This document shows, one piece after another, positions 45,330 through 57,221 of a DNA stretch of 64,000 bases; position 1 is the first letter of the stretch, and every line of letters begins with the position of its first letter. The position numbers and the translations under genes are program-made. The DNA is taken from positions 35,173,501 to 35,237,500 of the forward strand of contig NC_084921.1 of NCBI RefSeq assembly GCF_958298935.1, written 5' to 3'. Origin of the DNA: Phragmites australis (lineage: Eukaryota > Streptophyta > Magnoliopsida > Poales > Poaceae). Below the pieces are notes generated by a model. It was not told the DNA's origin. It made no database searches and saw only the letters and a program-made list of their open reading frames with translations.

Positions 45330-48300
45330 GCTGCAATCTAGGGAGTATCGCAATCTTCTAATTTGAACAACATATTGTATGGTTTACAAATCGCAAGTAT
45401 TGGTCGAGGTAGATCCCAAATTACACATCCGTGGGTGCTAGTGCTACTTAGTGCACATCATTCTTTGCTGTAGGAGAGAGCACACCAGCGGAATTTAAGT
45501 CTTGATATTGGCTTGGTGCAGACTACCTATATAGCAATTAACCAAGTTATGATCTTTCTGTTGGAGCAGACCAGACACAAGGTCACTTTCAAATGGCATG
45601 AGACCAGATAACGGTTCCATCCAACATGAATAGCACCCACTCTTCTCTTCTACACAAAGCAGGTGAGCAATATGATAGAACGTGAAAACCTATAGACCAT
45701 AATTTTTCTACACAAATTTAACGGCAACCAAACCATAAAAGTGAAAGAAAAAATGGTATACTACATGGATAATGTGTGTCCAGAGTAGTTTGAGCTTGAC
45801 AGGGGAGACAAACTGAGCTGGATATCACAATATGTAACAGCTCATCGGATGACAAATGTCTTCATTCACTTAATATAAGGTAAACAGTCATAACTGAAGC
45901 TTATAATAACAACAAAAGAACTCGGTCGCTACTCCATGCTAGTCCAAGCTGCAAACATTCATTACACATGACATGGCTAGGATGGACTACAGAAATAGGA
46001 CTGCCAGTGATATCAATCACCGTGTTGTTAGCCTAGTATGTAGAGGAGTTGAACTGCAGAGCTCTTATGACGTAGATGAAAAAAAAGAAAAGAAATACAA
46101 TACATAGCTGAAATCCATCCACAATTTGATAATGTTTTGTAGGTCTGTAGTCTCTCTGAAGGTGACGTTACTTTGATTTGTATAGTAAAATCCGCATAAT
46201 GATTAGTATGGTATTATAGCTCTAAAAAAATTCATAAAGCTATTATTTACTGCACTGGGTATATATAGTCTGGAGCAAATAACTTTACAAGTATGCAAAA
46301 GGTGCTGAAGTTCAAATGTAAATCTAGAGCTGAACAAAAATGGCAAGGATATATAATAAATCACAAACCTGAAGGTGAGGAAGCAAGTATGGCCTGGCTC
46401 CGTGTACGGTGTCGATTAGGCAGCGATTTTTCAGGAGGTGAAGACATGATATCAGTGCAACGGCAACCACAACCGACGATAAGAAACATGATGTAATAAC
46501 TGCTTCCCAGTGATAGAAATCATAAAAGAAAAAGCAAGTGGTAATAGTCCCTCAAGGCACCTTGAAACTACCCTGGAATTGTGCTTAAAGAGTTGGACAA
46601 CAGACTCTAGGGCATATGTAATTAACTTAATACTTCAATATAATCTAGTAATGTAAGGAGCACACCGACTGAGAAATCCAAGAAAAGAGGGTGAAACCAT
46701 GTATAAGCAGGCTGCAAAACTATAAACAAACTTGTGTGTAATCATACATCATATGATGAAGCATAATCATAAAAGAAACATGTTTATTGTACCAAACTAC
46801 ATGAAGAGCATCCTGTCTTGGCTCAACAAAAAAAGGACATTACGTGACTTTTCATGAAGCTTAACACAGTAGTAATCCCTCAGCAGCAATCACGGTGGAA
46901 GGCACATGCATTATGTTACTCTCCATGCATCGGCGTGTGTAAAAAAAATATAATATTACTAACCTTGTTCTGAGCCTACAGCTATAACTTACCTGCTTCC
47001 ACAAAAGAAACTTCTCAGTAGGAACTATATTGAATACGGGAAGCAAACGCTACAAATCTGCAACCGAAGAACATAAATCCCAAATGGAAGACCCCATGCT
47101 TAATGGCATACTTAACGGCCCTTCATGCCTCTTTCAGACTACCTTGAAATCCTACCCAAAAAATAGAACCATTCACTTCCAAACTGACGTAATTATAAGG
47201 AACCCAACAAAGATAAAACCATATATAATCAGTGTGCCAACTTGCTAAAGCGAGCATATTGGAGAAGAAATCTGTATGGAGACGGTCAATTTTCAAACTT
47301 CATTACAAAGGAAGAAAACAATTATCAAATCTAATTTAGCAATCGGAATAGAACATTGGTTCTACTTTTTAGACAAACATAGACTATTACATTACCTGGT
47401 CAAATAAATATGCATTGTAGGTAACCAGTAAAATCAATGAGTCTGACAGGGAAATGAAAGAGAGAAACTAAAACTAATGTACTACTGACATCCCGGCAAG
47501 CAGACGGGTCCATCTGGGGCTTACATAGCAATTCGGCAAGCGGATGGCCCTAGCGGCACTGCGCAGCACGCCCAAATAAGTAGATTAGAGAGGAGATGCA
47601 AGTGCGGTGGAACCGAGCAAGCCGTGGAATCACCTCACGGAATGGATGGATAGAGGCGATCGGCCAGCCACGTAGCCGCGGCCACCTGAAACTTGAATTG
47701 GGCACGACGAAGGAGGGTGGTCCCAGGTGGAGCGGCGGGACGAAGCAGGGGGAGGGCCGCTGGGCGGGGTTGCTGTCGCTAGTAGGGGCGTCGACCGGGG
47801 CTGCCGTCGCTGGGAGCAGAGGAGCCGTGGTTGGGCGAACGGGGGCGGAGGGGATTGAGGCGAGGTGAGGAAGAACTTGTAGGCGAAGGGAAAGAAGGGA
47901 TCGGGAGGAGAAGGGGATTGATACACGATTGGAGATCAGCAGCGAGGGCAGGAAAGGAAAACCATGTGACACAGGTGGACGGATGGCCAGATCGCTCTCT
48001 AAGCCTCAGATCAGACGGCCAAAATGGGCTGGAGGGACCGTGAACAGTGGAACAGTGCGTAGGGGCAAAAGAAGTAATAAACTTTTAAGTCTTTTATAGA
48101 TGTATAAGGGCCTATTTGTTTTCCTGTTAACTTTTCCACAACTAAACTTTGTCATACAACCCTTGCTTCACATGACAGAATTGTGCAAATTTTCAGTCGA
48201 TGAAGTCCCATTGGATTAGTGGGTGACATTAGCTTATCAAAGTTTCATCAGTGCCAGAATTAGAGGGAGGTCATGGGAGGTAGGTCAGCCCGTGGTGGTG

Positions 48301-50257
48301 GCGGATGCCAGGGGCAAGCAGGGACATCGCTTGCTGCTGGAGGAGGAGAAATCATAGGTTGGAAAGAGTCTGAGCGGGTGCGAGCTGAAATAGCTAGTAT
48401 AGCAGGAGAGCAGGTTGACGGCAGGGATGCCATAGGAGACGGGAGGAGGCATCCAGGGCAGGAGAGCGAGGTGCTCTGCGCAGTGGAGAAGAGAGAGATG
48501 TTATCACGCTAGAGGTTGAAGAAAGAGAGATGTTCTCAGGCTAAGGTTGAAGAAATATGGTTGTTCGTCGGATGAAGATCTAAGAGCTCATATGTGTCAA
48601 CTGTAAAATCAATTATTTTCAATCAGTTGAAAATTAGTAACTCTCTTTTTTCAGTAAGTGTTTGGTTGATTTCCACAATTGTAACAAGACACACTTCATT
48701 AGTCCCTGGTTCACACATCACACACTCGGTTTCTTAACTAGTTTTGTCATATTTGTTGTTTGGGATTTTTTTTAGCCACACTTTTTTGGCAAGCCAAAAT
48801 TTTCTAATAACTTTGTTGTCGACAAGGCTAGTAACCAAGCGGAGAAGCATTACAAGTTCGAATAATGGTAAAATCTAAAAACTGCACATGAATGCTTTAA
48901 ACTTATGATATGATACCTATTTTTAGTAAAAAAATGTCTGAATATGAGCATTTTGGGTGGTTACGAGCGGGCCGGCTCCCATGGCGTCGTCACGTTATCC
49001 ACCTGCTTCGGTTGCTGCAGGCCAGGAGCCAATTGTTAGGCCCAGCAAGGATTTGTATATCGAATTGTATGGATTTGCTGATGAGAATGCATCAAGTTGC
49101 TTGTAGTATTCAACTAATTTGCTTGTTAATTTTAGAATTTTGGCAAAACTTGCTTTGAAAGTATACAAATCACAGTTTGTTCATAAATTATTCTTATTTT
49201 TTATATTGAAAATACATAGTAGCTAGATCTGATATTGTGTTTGAACAGTTCTAATTTATTCACAAAATTTGTTGAACACACGATCTGAATTTCCTTAAAC
49301 TATTTCTTAAATTGCTCACGGATCTATTCTAATTTGCTTATGATTTTTTACAAAATTACTTACATAACTGCATTTAAGAGGAAGACGAACAAATATTTTT
49401 TTTAATCAAATGCTTCCTACTTTTTTTTGTCACGCATTGAAATGAATCATAGATAAGTGTTGCAAATCCAAATGTAAAAAAAGTCCAAAAATAGAATGAA
49501 ATGCTCATGCTTATATTTTTTTTACTAAAAATATGTGTACATGATATAAATCTAAATCATGCCCGTGCATTTTTTAATTATGTCCTCGAATAATTACCAG
49601 AAATATCTTCTTATTCACTCTTTTTGTAAGAGTGGCTGGTACCGTTCTAAGATATCAATACAAGCGTCAACGATGTCATATTCGGCACAAGTAATCAATA
49701 GTAGTATGAGCATCCAAGTGGAGAGGAATCCAAATAATAAAGCCGGAGAGTAAATTCCATCACTATCATTAGACATGCGACAAGGAAATCGACACGAAAG
49801 AAAGACGCTGTTCAAAATATCAAAGAGAAGATGAATAGAATGAGCTACTGGTGAAGGATATTCCAACCATGTCTAGATCAATTTCTGAAAGGTATATCGT
49901 GTGACTACGCAAATCGATAGTGATATGTTTTCAGACAAAAGGGCCTCAGTCTTGATGACAATGTCCTTCAAGACTTGTTTGCAAGGATTCAAATAGAATC
50001 AGTTAAATTGTAGTAGGAATCAGTTAAATTCTCATGATCCAAACGCAGCCTTAGTCATCATATTTACAATTAACCATATTTGTTCATCATATTCAACAAA
50101 CAGCATCTAGATTGCGTCTTGGTATTGAAGTCTTGATAGGAACACCAGCCGCGCCTATTATATTAGCCCGGTGGAGCAGCCGAGCCATCCACCGGTCAGA
50201 AACGTGCACGCTAAGCCCAGACGCACCAGAAACATCCAAACAAAGTCGTTGACACTC
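45330..50257. other. Intergenic sequence upstream of MOT1, nothing assigned
   Basis: About 4.9 kb. 45330-47550 is AT-rich with no convincing exons. 47560-48060 is GC-rich; a minus-strand open frame of 140 residues there is proline- and serine-rich and unrecognised. 48100-50100 is AT-rich with MITE-like words. A weak TATTATAT at about 50156 could serve as the MOT1 TATA element. Confidence 0.4.
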
Positions 50258-51643
50258 ATGGCATCCGCCTCCGGCCAGCCGCTCCTCGCCGGCGAGGACG
50301 GCGGCCGCTGCCTTGGGTTTCTCCCACCCTCTATCCGCCTCAAGACGTCCGTCTGGTCGGAGCTGGGCGGCGCGGTGGGCGACCTGGGCACCTACATCCC
50401 CATCGTGCTCGCGCTGTCGCTGGCGTCCCACCTTGACCTCGGCACCACGCTCATCTTCACCGCGCTCTACAACTTCGCCACGGGCTTCATCTTCGGCATC
50501 CCCATGCCCGTGCAGCCCATGAAGTCTATCGCCGCCGTCGCGCTCTCCTCGGCGCACCTCACCGTCCCGCAGATCATGTCTGCCGGGCTCGCCGTCGCCG
50601 CCGTCCTGCTGTTCCTCGGCGCCACCGGCCTCATGACCTACATCTACCGTCTCCTCCCGCTCCCTGTCGTGCGTGGCATCCAGCTCTCGCAGGGACTCTC
50701 CTTCGCCTTCACCGCCGTCAAGTACATCCGCTACGTCCAGGACTTCTCCCACTCCTCCTCTGCTTCCACCTCCGTGCCGCGTTCCCTCCTTGGCCTCGAC
50801 GGATTGGTCCTCGCGCTCGCCGCGCTGCTATTCATCATCCTCGCCACCGGCTCTGGCGACGATGAGGACGTCGGCACGGACGGCACGAGACGCCGCCGCC
50901 GCTCCTGCAGCCGCGTCCCGGCGGCGCTTATCGTGTTCGCGCTCGGCCTGGTGCTCTGTTTCGTCCGTGACCCGTCGATCGTGCAAGGCCTTCGCTTTGG
51001 GCCGGCGCCGCTGCGGCTGGTCAAGATAACGTGGGACGATTTCAAGATCGGGTTCTGGGAAGGCGCCGTGCCGCAGCTCCCGCTGTCCGTGCTGAACTCT
51101 GTCATCGCCGTGTGCAAGCTCTCGTCGGATCTGTTCCCCGAACGGGCCGAGCTCTCTCCGGCGAGGGTGTCGGTGAGCGTCGGGCTCATGAACTTCGTGG
51201 GCTGCTGGTTCGGCGCCATGCCCTGTTGCCACGGCGCGGGCGGGCTAGCGGGGCAGTACAGGTTCGGCGGTCGGAGCGGCGCGTCCGTGGTGTTCCTGGC
51301 CATCGGTAAGCTGGCGCTCGGGCTCGTGTTCGGCAACTCGTTCGTTAGGATTCTCGGGCAGTTCCCTATAGGGATACTGGGCGTCATGCTGCTCTTCTCC
51401 GGGATCGAGCTCGCCATGGCGTCGCGCGACATGGGTACTAAAGAGGAGTCCTTCGTCATGCTCATCTGCGCCAGCGTGTCGCTCACGGGCTCGAGCGCCG
51501 CGCTGGGTTTCATCTCGGGGATTGTACTGTACCTGCTGCTGCGCCTCAGGGACGTGGACTACCGAGGGCTCGTCGGTCGTTGGGGCGCTGGCCAGCAGCA
51601 AACCGGGAACAAAGTTGGACGAGATGGTGACGAAGATGCTTGA
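50258..51643 (+). CDS. MOT1: Molybdate transporter MOT1
   Basis: Intact single-exon frame of 461 residues, the usual size for plant MOT1 (about 450-480). The longer frame begins with GTG at 50171; I chose the first ATG at 50258, which gives MASASGQPLL. The protein is strongly hydrophobic, with about ten membrane segments. It carries the two conserved MOT1 signatures: SELGGAVGDLGTYIPIVLAL at 34-53, with GIPMPVQPMKSIAAVALS at 80-97, and FGAMPCCHGAGGLAGQYRFG at 318-337. A hydrophilic acidic/basic loop (about 198-219, DDEDVGTDGT then RRRRR) separates the halves. There is no STAS domain, which separates it from true sulfate transporters. MOT1 proteins carry molybdate with high affinity across the plasma, mitochondrial or vacuolar membrane and supply molybdenum-cofactor synthesis. 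The sequence does not settle which membrane or which paralogue this is. Confidence 0.95.
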   Translation: MASASGQPLLAGEDGGRCLGFLPPSIRLKTSVWSELGGAVGDLGTYIPIVLALSLASHLDLGTTLIFTALYNFATGFIFGIPMPVQPMKSIAAVALSSAHLTVPQIMSAGLAVAAVLLFLGATGLMTYIYRLLPLPVVRGIQLSQGLSFAFTAVKYIRYVQDFSHSSSASTSVPRSLLGLDGLVLALAALLFIILATGSGDDEDVGTDGTRRRRRSCSRVPAALIVFALGLVLCFVRDPSIVQGLRFGPAPLRLVKITWDDFKIGFWEGAVPQLPLSVLNSVIAVCKLSSDLFPERAELSPARVSVSVGLMNFVGCWFGAMPCCHGAGGLAGQYRFGGRSGASVVFLAIGKLALGLVFGNSFVRILGQFPIGILGVMLLFSGIELAMASRDMGTKEESFVMLICASVSLTGSSAALGFISGIVLYLLLRLRDVDYRGLVGRWGAGQQQTGNKVGRDGDEDA

Positions 51644-51954
51644 TCAAGAACATACAACATACGAATTGAAGGTACAAGAACAACGTAGGATCGATTCATA
51701 CTCATGAGACAGTTTGTCAGATTTTTTTTCCCTGAAAAATATGCACGGAGAATTATGGGACATCTTTTACAGCGAGTTTCAGTGCACCATGGAGAATGTC
51801 TGTCTCCTGCACGGACATGCGTGGCCTCTTCATGTTTCCTCATGTACAATAGCCATAGAATGCAACATACTTTTCTATGTCTGGGACCATCCCATGTTTT
51901 ATTGAGACTTAGCAATCCTATAACCTATACAGTAGATGAGGAACTAAATTAAAA

Positions 51955-54069
51955 TGTATCTTAGTTTATTTATGATAAGTGATTGATATTGATATTTATT
52001 TGGCTCGATGATATTCGGTTTTGCATGAGCTTTGATGTGATTTGAATTGATTTGGGATTTTATTTGAGCATATTGATTATGAACTACTAGAATTGGAGTT
52101 AGAGATATGTGTTTGTTTGTCTCATAGTGTGCAACTTGACGGTCGACAGCGGGATGATCGGGACCAAGCGGAGTGCTTGGTGCCGGACGATTAAGGAGAC
52201 CGAGTGGAGTCAAGGATAATTCTAGCTAAACACGTGGAGGTCAAGCAAAGTATGGAAGCCGAATAAAGACGGCGTGTTGACAAAGTCAAACGAAGGAGAT
52301 GCCGGTGCAAGTGACAAGGTGGCCAGAGGGATCGGGAGCAGGAGAGACTTGTCGGCGGTCAGGATCGCATGACGAAGTACACGCATCGACATTGAAACGC
52401 TTGCTTAAGGTGTAAGCAAGGCGACGAGTCACGCTTTGAGAAGCGTACAGGCGGTTTCGCGGTTTGGCCTCAAAACCGTGGGAGAACTGGAGGAGTACGT
52501 GGCACTATCGCGAAGCTTGCGTCGAAGTGAAGCTAAGTCGTGAAGGCGCCACGGGCGCCCGATGAATGGAGAAGAAAATAAACCAAAATACACTCGGTGG
52601 TAGGTAGAAGTATACTACAAGAGGGGTATTTTGAGAAAAAACTAGAAAACTTAGGGGTCAAGTTTCCTAGGTCTATAAATAAAGGGGATATAAATAGAGG
52701 GGTAGGGCTATGAGTGAGTTTGAACCAGCTACTTGAACTCCTTTGTGCCACCCATTTGAGAGTTTAGAGCTAGGGTTTTAGAGGAGAGAAGGATGAGTCC
52801 TTAGCCTACGTAATAGGTGAGAGTTTTGAGAGATAAATCTTTATAATCCGCCTAAGATAGGGCTGGCCTCTTTGAGTAATTAAGTTTATATTTTTGCATA
52901 TGCTTAAATTCCCCTCCTTCTAGTTTCTCTATATTGGTTCCCTTGCAAGTTTGCAAGTTTTTCAGTTTCTGGTTTTGATTTTCGTTTTGGTTTTTTGGCT
53001 GAAATTTGAACACCTTACGAGGTCATTTTTCTTGTTTCCAGAGGCATAAAATTTGCATACACATGTTTATGTGATGGGGTTTTGAATTCCCTTACTTCTA
53101 GATAATCAATTTGGAGAGTTTCGTTGCTCGGTGTTCGTGGTAGCTCTCAGCGATATCAACACCTCTTTAAGCTAGGAGGAGAGCTTAGATAATCATTTTA
53201 AGCACTTTGGTGGCCTGTATTTTTTCTTAAAGGTGTATGAGTTTCCTCTAGACTCCAGGAGCATGCCACACATATAAATGACTGAGTGAAAGAGTATTTA
53301 TTGACTCAAACTCACGCACTAGCCGTTAACCTAACAACTCAGAAAAGTTTCATCCAGTGTTAACACTCTCACAAACTAGTTGTTGGAACCCCACTCAAGC
53401 CTATGTGAACACAAGATATTTCGGTATATACTTCATCTCCATCACTGGACTATCCGGTGAGTTATCCTGAGCCATCCAAGCTTTTCCTTCTTTTATGTGT
53501 AAATTGCTCCGGTGAAAGTATCTGGTGCACATTACTTTATTACCGAATTATCCGGTGAGTTGACTTCAGCCAACTGAGCCAATACAACCCTCTCTAGAAA
53601 TAATGCTCCGATGTGCACAGTCTTCATCACCGAACCATCCGATGCGTTGAACTTCGTTCTGCCTCTTTTGTACTGTTTATTGTCCGTTGTCTACAACAAA
53701 TTGATCACCGAAGCATCCGATGCTTTGATCTTCAACTTCAATGGCTGCAACCTTCTCTCGACAAAATGCTCCAATGTGTATCTTCTCTTATCACCGGACC
53801 TTATAGTGAGGTCTTCAGGCCTCTCTCTCCTTTGTCAAATATGCTCCGATGAGTTCAACACCCAGAGCACCGGAACATCTGGTGAGGAAAATCTTCCTGT
53901 GATTTTTTCAATTTAGTCCAACTTTGTCTCGGCTATGGTGGCTTCTTCATGTATTACATCTATGAGATCTACTAACATATATTCTTGACAAATATGTTAG
54001 TCTCATTGACTATATTATCATTAATCACCAAGATCACAATCATGACCTAATGGGGTTATTTTCGCTACA
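51955..54069 (+). mobile_element. Long degenerate LTR, probably Ty3/Gypsy
   Basis: The block ends GGGGTTATTTTCGCTACA (CA terminus at 54069) after repeated CCGGTGAGTT/ACCGGA-type words (53440-53880). This word pattern is seen in long LTRs of grass Gypsy elements. A TATAAATA-like signal lies near 52675, followed by transcript-like sequence. I did not find the left terminus, a primer-binding site or a matching target duplication; the left limit is a guess. Confidence 0.4.
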
Positions 54070-56983
54070 CCTACCCTTCATTCATCTCCTTGGGCTACAG
54101 CGGCCCCACTGTGCCCCCTCACTCCCTCACTCTCTCACTCTCACGTGCTCACACTCCTCTCCCTCTCCCCAACCGAACATCCAAGGAAAAAGGCAGTAGC
54201 CCTCCCTCAAGCTCTCTCCCTTTCTCCCCGATCCCCCCTCGAGGAGTAAAAAGCAAGGTATGTATGTGATGCCATGGTGTTCCCTAGATCATTAGCTTCT
54301 CATCCATTCAATTCATTCTCATATGCATAAATATTTGAAGAAGTGCAAATTATTTTAATCACCTCATTTTTCTAAATTTCGGCAGGCCTTCTTCCTCTTC
54401 TCCAAGCTTTTCCCTCCGATCTTCCCCAACCGACATTCCCCAACCTCCAACAAGACTTTGGGTGAGTCTCATAGGTTCTCTTGCTGTGAATGTGTGTTGG
54501 GTTTGGTTGGATTTCGAGTTTCGAAGCTGCAATCAAAGAATGGTGAAGCCATCAATGTTCTTGAGGCAAAAGAGCTAGAAGAGATGTTTAGATGAGGTAG
54601 AGTGCCTGATTCTTGTTTGTAGAGTGGGTAAAGTATGTCTAGAACCAATGATTTAGTGCATATGCATGTTTAGGTAGGTTGGGTAGAGACAAGCAAGTTG
54701 AATCATCCGATGAATCGTCAAAAAACTCGTGTTATGCTATAATCTGGAGATTCTGGATTAATCGAAGAAATTTTTAATAGAGAACCCTCACTCGGAACCT
54801 CACCCGGAGGTTCCGATACCCGGAGCTTCCGGATTTACTATTCAACAAAGGTTTTTCTTTTTTATTAACTTTGCTGATAGCTTGTATATTTTGTAGTTAA
54901 TTCATACGAACTCCAAAATCATTAAACTAGTTGTGTTAGCTTTGTATGAGTATGAACTACATGTAAATTTTTTGAAACTCAATAAAATGCTTTTTAAAAA
55001 TTAATTAATTAACTAAATGTGTTTCATCTTAATTAAATCACAGTTAATTAATACCATGTCCTAAAATTATGAAATAACTTGGATAATTCATGTTATGATC
55101 AGTGCTACCTAAGAAAAATATACTTTGGTATGGAAGTATTGTTTAAATTGTGAATCTCATTTAATCTTGATAGCTAGCTTAATTACGGTCCTTTTTGAAT
55201 ATACCTTAAATAAATCTTTTATAGCATGAGCTTTCACACTTCAATTCATATGATTCTTATTCCATTATGTTCTTTACTTAGTACCTCATCTCCTTGCACA
55301 TTTTTATGGCATTCGGTGCATGTATCATATCATTTCGTCACGTTAATTGTAATGCATCATTTTTTTCTTTTAGCATTCAACAAAGTGAAGAGTGATAGGG
55401 ATATTCTTTACGTGGAACCTGATTATGATATTGTTTGTGAAGAAATTGTGCACCAAGACAAGCATCTAAGCATATTTCAACTCATATGTTGGATCATGTG
55501 GAGTCTAAGCATATATATGTTATGCATGTTAGCGAGTATGTGTCGGATTTTGTGGGTAGAACATATATTGATGTATTTTCTACCTTGAACTACTGATGTT
55601 TCCTTTCCTTGTAACCCGGGTATAACATGTCGTTGTTCAACTTAAAATTATCCGATATGCTTAGCAATGCATATGCCACTGATAGAAGTTAAGCGGTGAA
55701 ATGTTCCATCGTTCACGAGTATAGGAATTAATTACTTTCACAATGAAAACAAATATTGGGGTTGTATAAGTGTGAGGATGAGACGAGATGTGAGCAGTGC
55801 TAGGGGTAGGACAAGTGAGAAACCTAGATGCCATAGACCTCATGCATCGGTTAAACACCGATCGTTGGTGTCGTTGGCTTTAACACTTTTTCGTACTTAC
55901 CACATATCGATCTAATGGTAAGATATGCCAAGTATCGTAAGTCACCACTTTTATTTGACTCATGCACCGAGATGTGAGCAAGAAAGCTTGTAGAGGCACC
56001 TGAGTTAGGGCCGGTAAGTCGTCGTACGCTTGGGATCTAGGTGTCCTCCACATGGCTCGGCATGGGAACAAAGGTTCGAGGTGAGTACGTGAACGGTTGT
56101 CACGTGAATCATCACTTGCAACTGACGGGTTTTATGGAGGGTGTAAAATCAATTTGAATTATTGTGCTCTCGGTCATGAACTCGCTTCTATCCATACTTA
56201 TCAGTCGTAGAGTTCCAAATGTGGTGTGAGGGTATGATGAGTAGTGGATAGAGATGGTGGTTGATGAGTTGAGATGCTCCAAGTTATAGACATGTTATGT
56301 TGATGATCTCAGTATAGGAGGGTATAGTTGCTAAGTTGTAGTTACTCACACTTGAGTTAAAATTATTTTTGCATTATAAATATATTTAATCTTTATGGCC
56401 GATTCCTTGCTACGCATCCTCAAATGCATTCTTCTTGTACTCGGGTTATTATATGTACCCACTATGAATTAAGTCTTGCCAATACTTTCGTACTCACATT
56501 GCTTGTTTCTTTTTAGGTAAAGATGGGTGTCGGCTACTCGAATCCCACCAAGAGCGGTGTGGTGGCGAGCAGTCGCTATACTACTACTAACCCCGGTTTG
56601 TTGTCTTATGGGCAAATGGCGTCACCGGTCTTCTTTTATTTTAGATATTTTCTTTCCGTTGCGATTTATGTATATTTTTACACTAGATAGCACTTGTTTT
56701 TGTATTTCATCAACTTGTAATCACTTGTAATCTTGTTTAACTTGATGTTATGATATTCATGTGGTGAAAGGTATATGTGGATAACAGCTCTCTTATGAGT
56801 TATCAAAGCACGCATACCAAGACGGCCGGAATTAGATTCGTTTTAATCATTAGTGGCTACGATCGTCGTGATGAGATGTGGATTAGCTCGTAGCGCATCG
56901 AGAGACGGATGTGGACTAACTCTCATCTTATTAAATTATCGTCTTAACAATTAACTCAAATTTAATTTAGATAGGTCCTTACA
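54070..56983 (+). mobile_element. Solo-LTR-like element, copy 3 of the 3.1 kb family, 5'-truncated
   Basis: It ends GGTCCTTACA at 56983, the family 3' terminus. Its order of blocks follows copy 2: pyrimidine-rich start with CCAAGGA...AGTAGCCCTCCCTC, the CTCCGGA-type words near 54780-54830, the CAAGACAAGCATCTAAGCAT block near 55450 (AAGGCAAGCACCTAAGCAT in copy 2), a GATGTGAGCAG block near 55790, and an exon-like block after 56515. The family 5' terminus is missing; the copy abuts the CA end of the preceding long LTR. Confidence 0.6.
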
Positions 56984-57221
56984 GTGACTAACATGGCAAG
57001 TTGAAAAAAAGGGATGGTCATAAGTGATTGGTGGGTGCGATAAAAGAAATTCACATTTTACACGCGGGATCACGTATTTTACCTTGTGATTTTGAACATC
57101 AACAATTGATTCACTGTTAAAAACCTTTTTAAGTTAGCCTCCCGGTAAGGAATATCACGTTGTCATAAGCACACAATGCCACCTTTTGAAGACGTAGCAT
57201 AACTACTTTGATACTGTACAT

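Noticed and set aside
47550..47972. 140-codon minus-strand frame in a GC-rich block
   Set aside because: The proline/serine-rich translation has no recognisable domain, and alternative frames are equally open.
44950..48110. Possible large transposon starting near AGCCCGCTGCAAATTGCCGC
   Set aside because: The left word resembles ends of a common grass repeat, but no matching right end or target duplication could be found.
50171..50257. 29-residue N-terminal extension of MOT1
   Set aside because: It starts at GTG and is not hydrophobic or conserved-looking; the ATG at 50258 gives the usual MOT1 start.
50093..50752. Minus-strand frame opposite MOT1, and others at 50731-51601
   Set aside because: Shadow frames of a GC-rich coding region, with highly charged or serine-rich meaningless translations.
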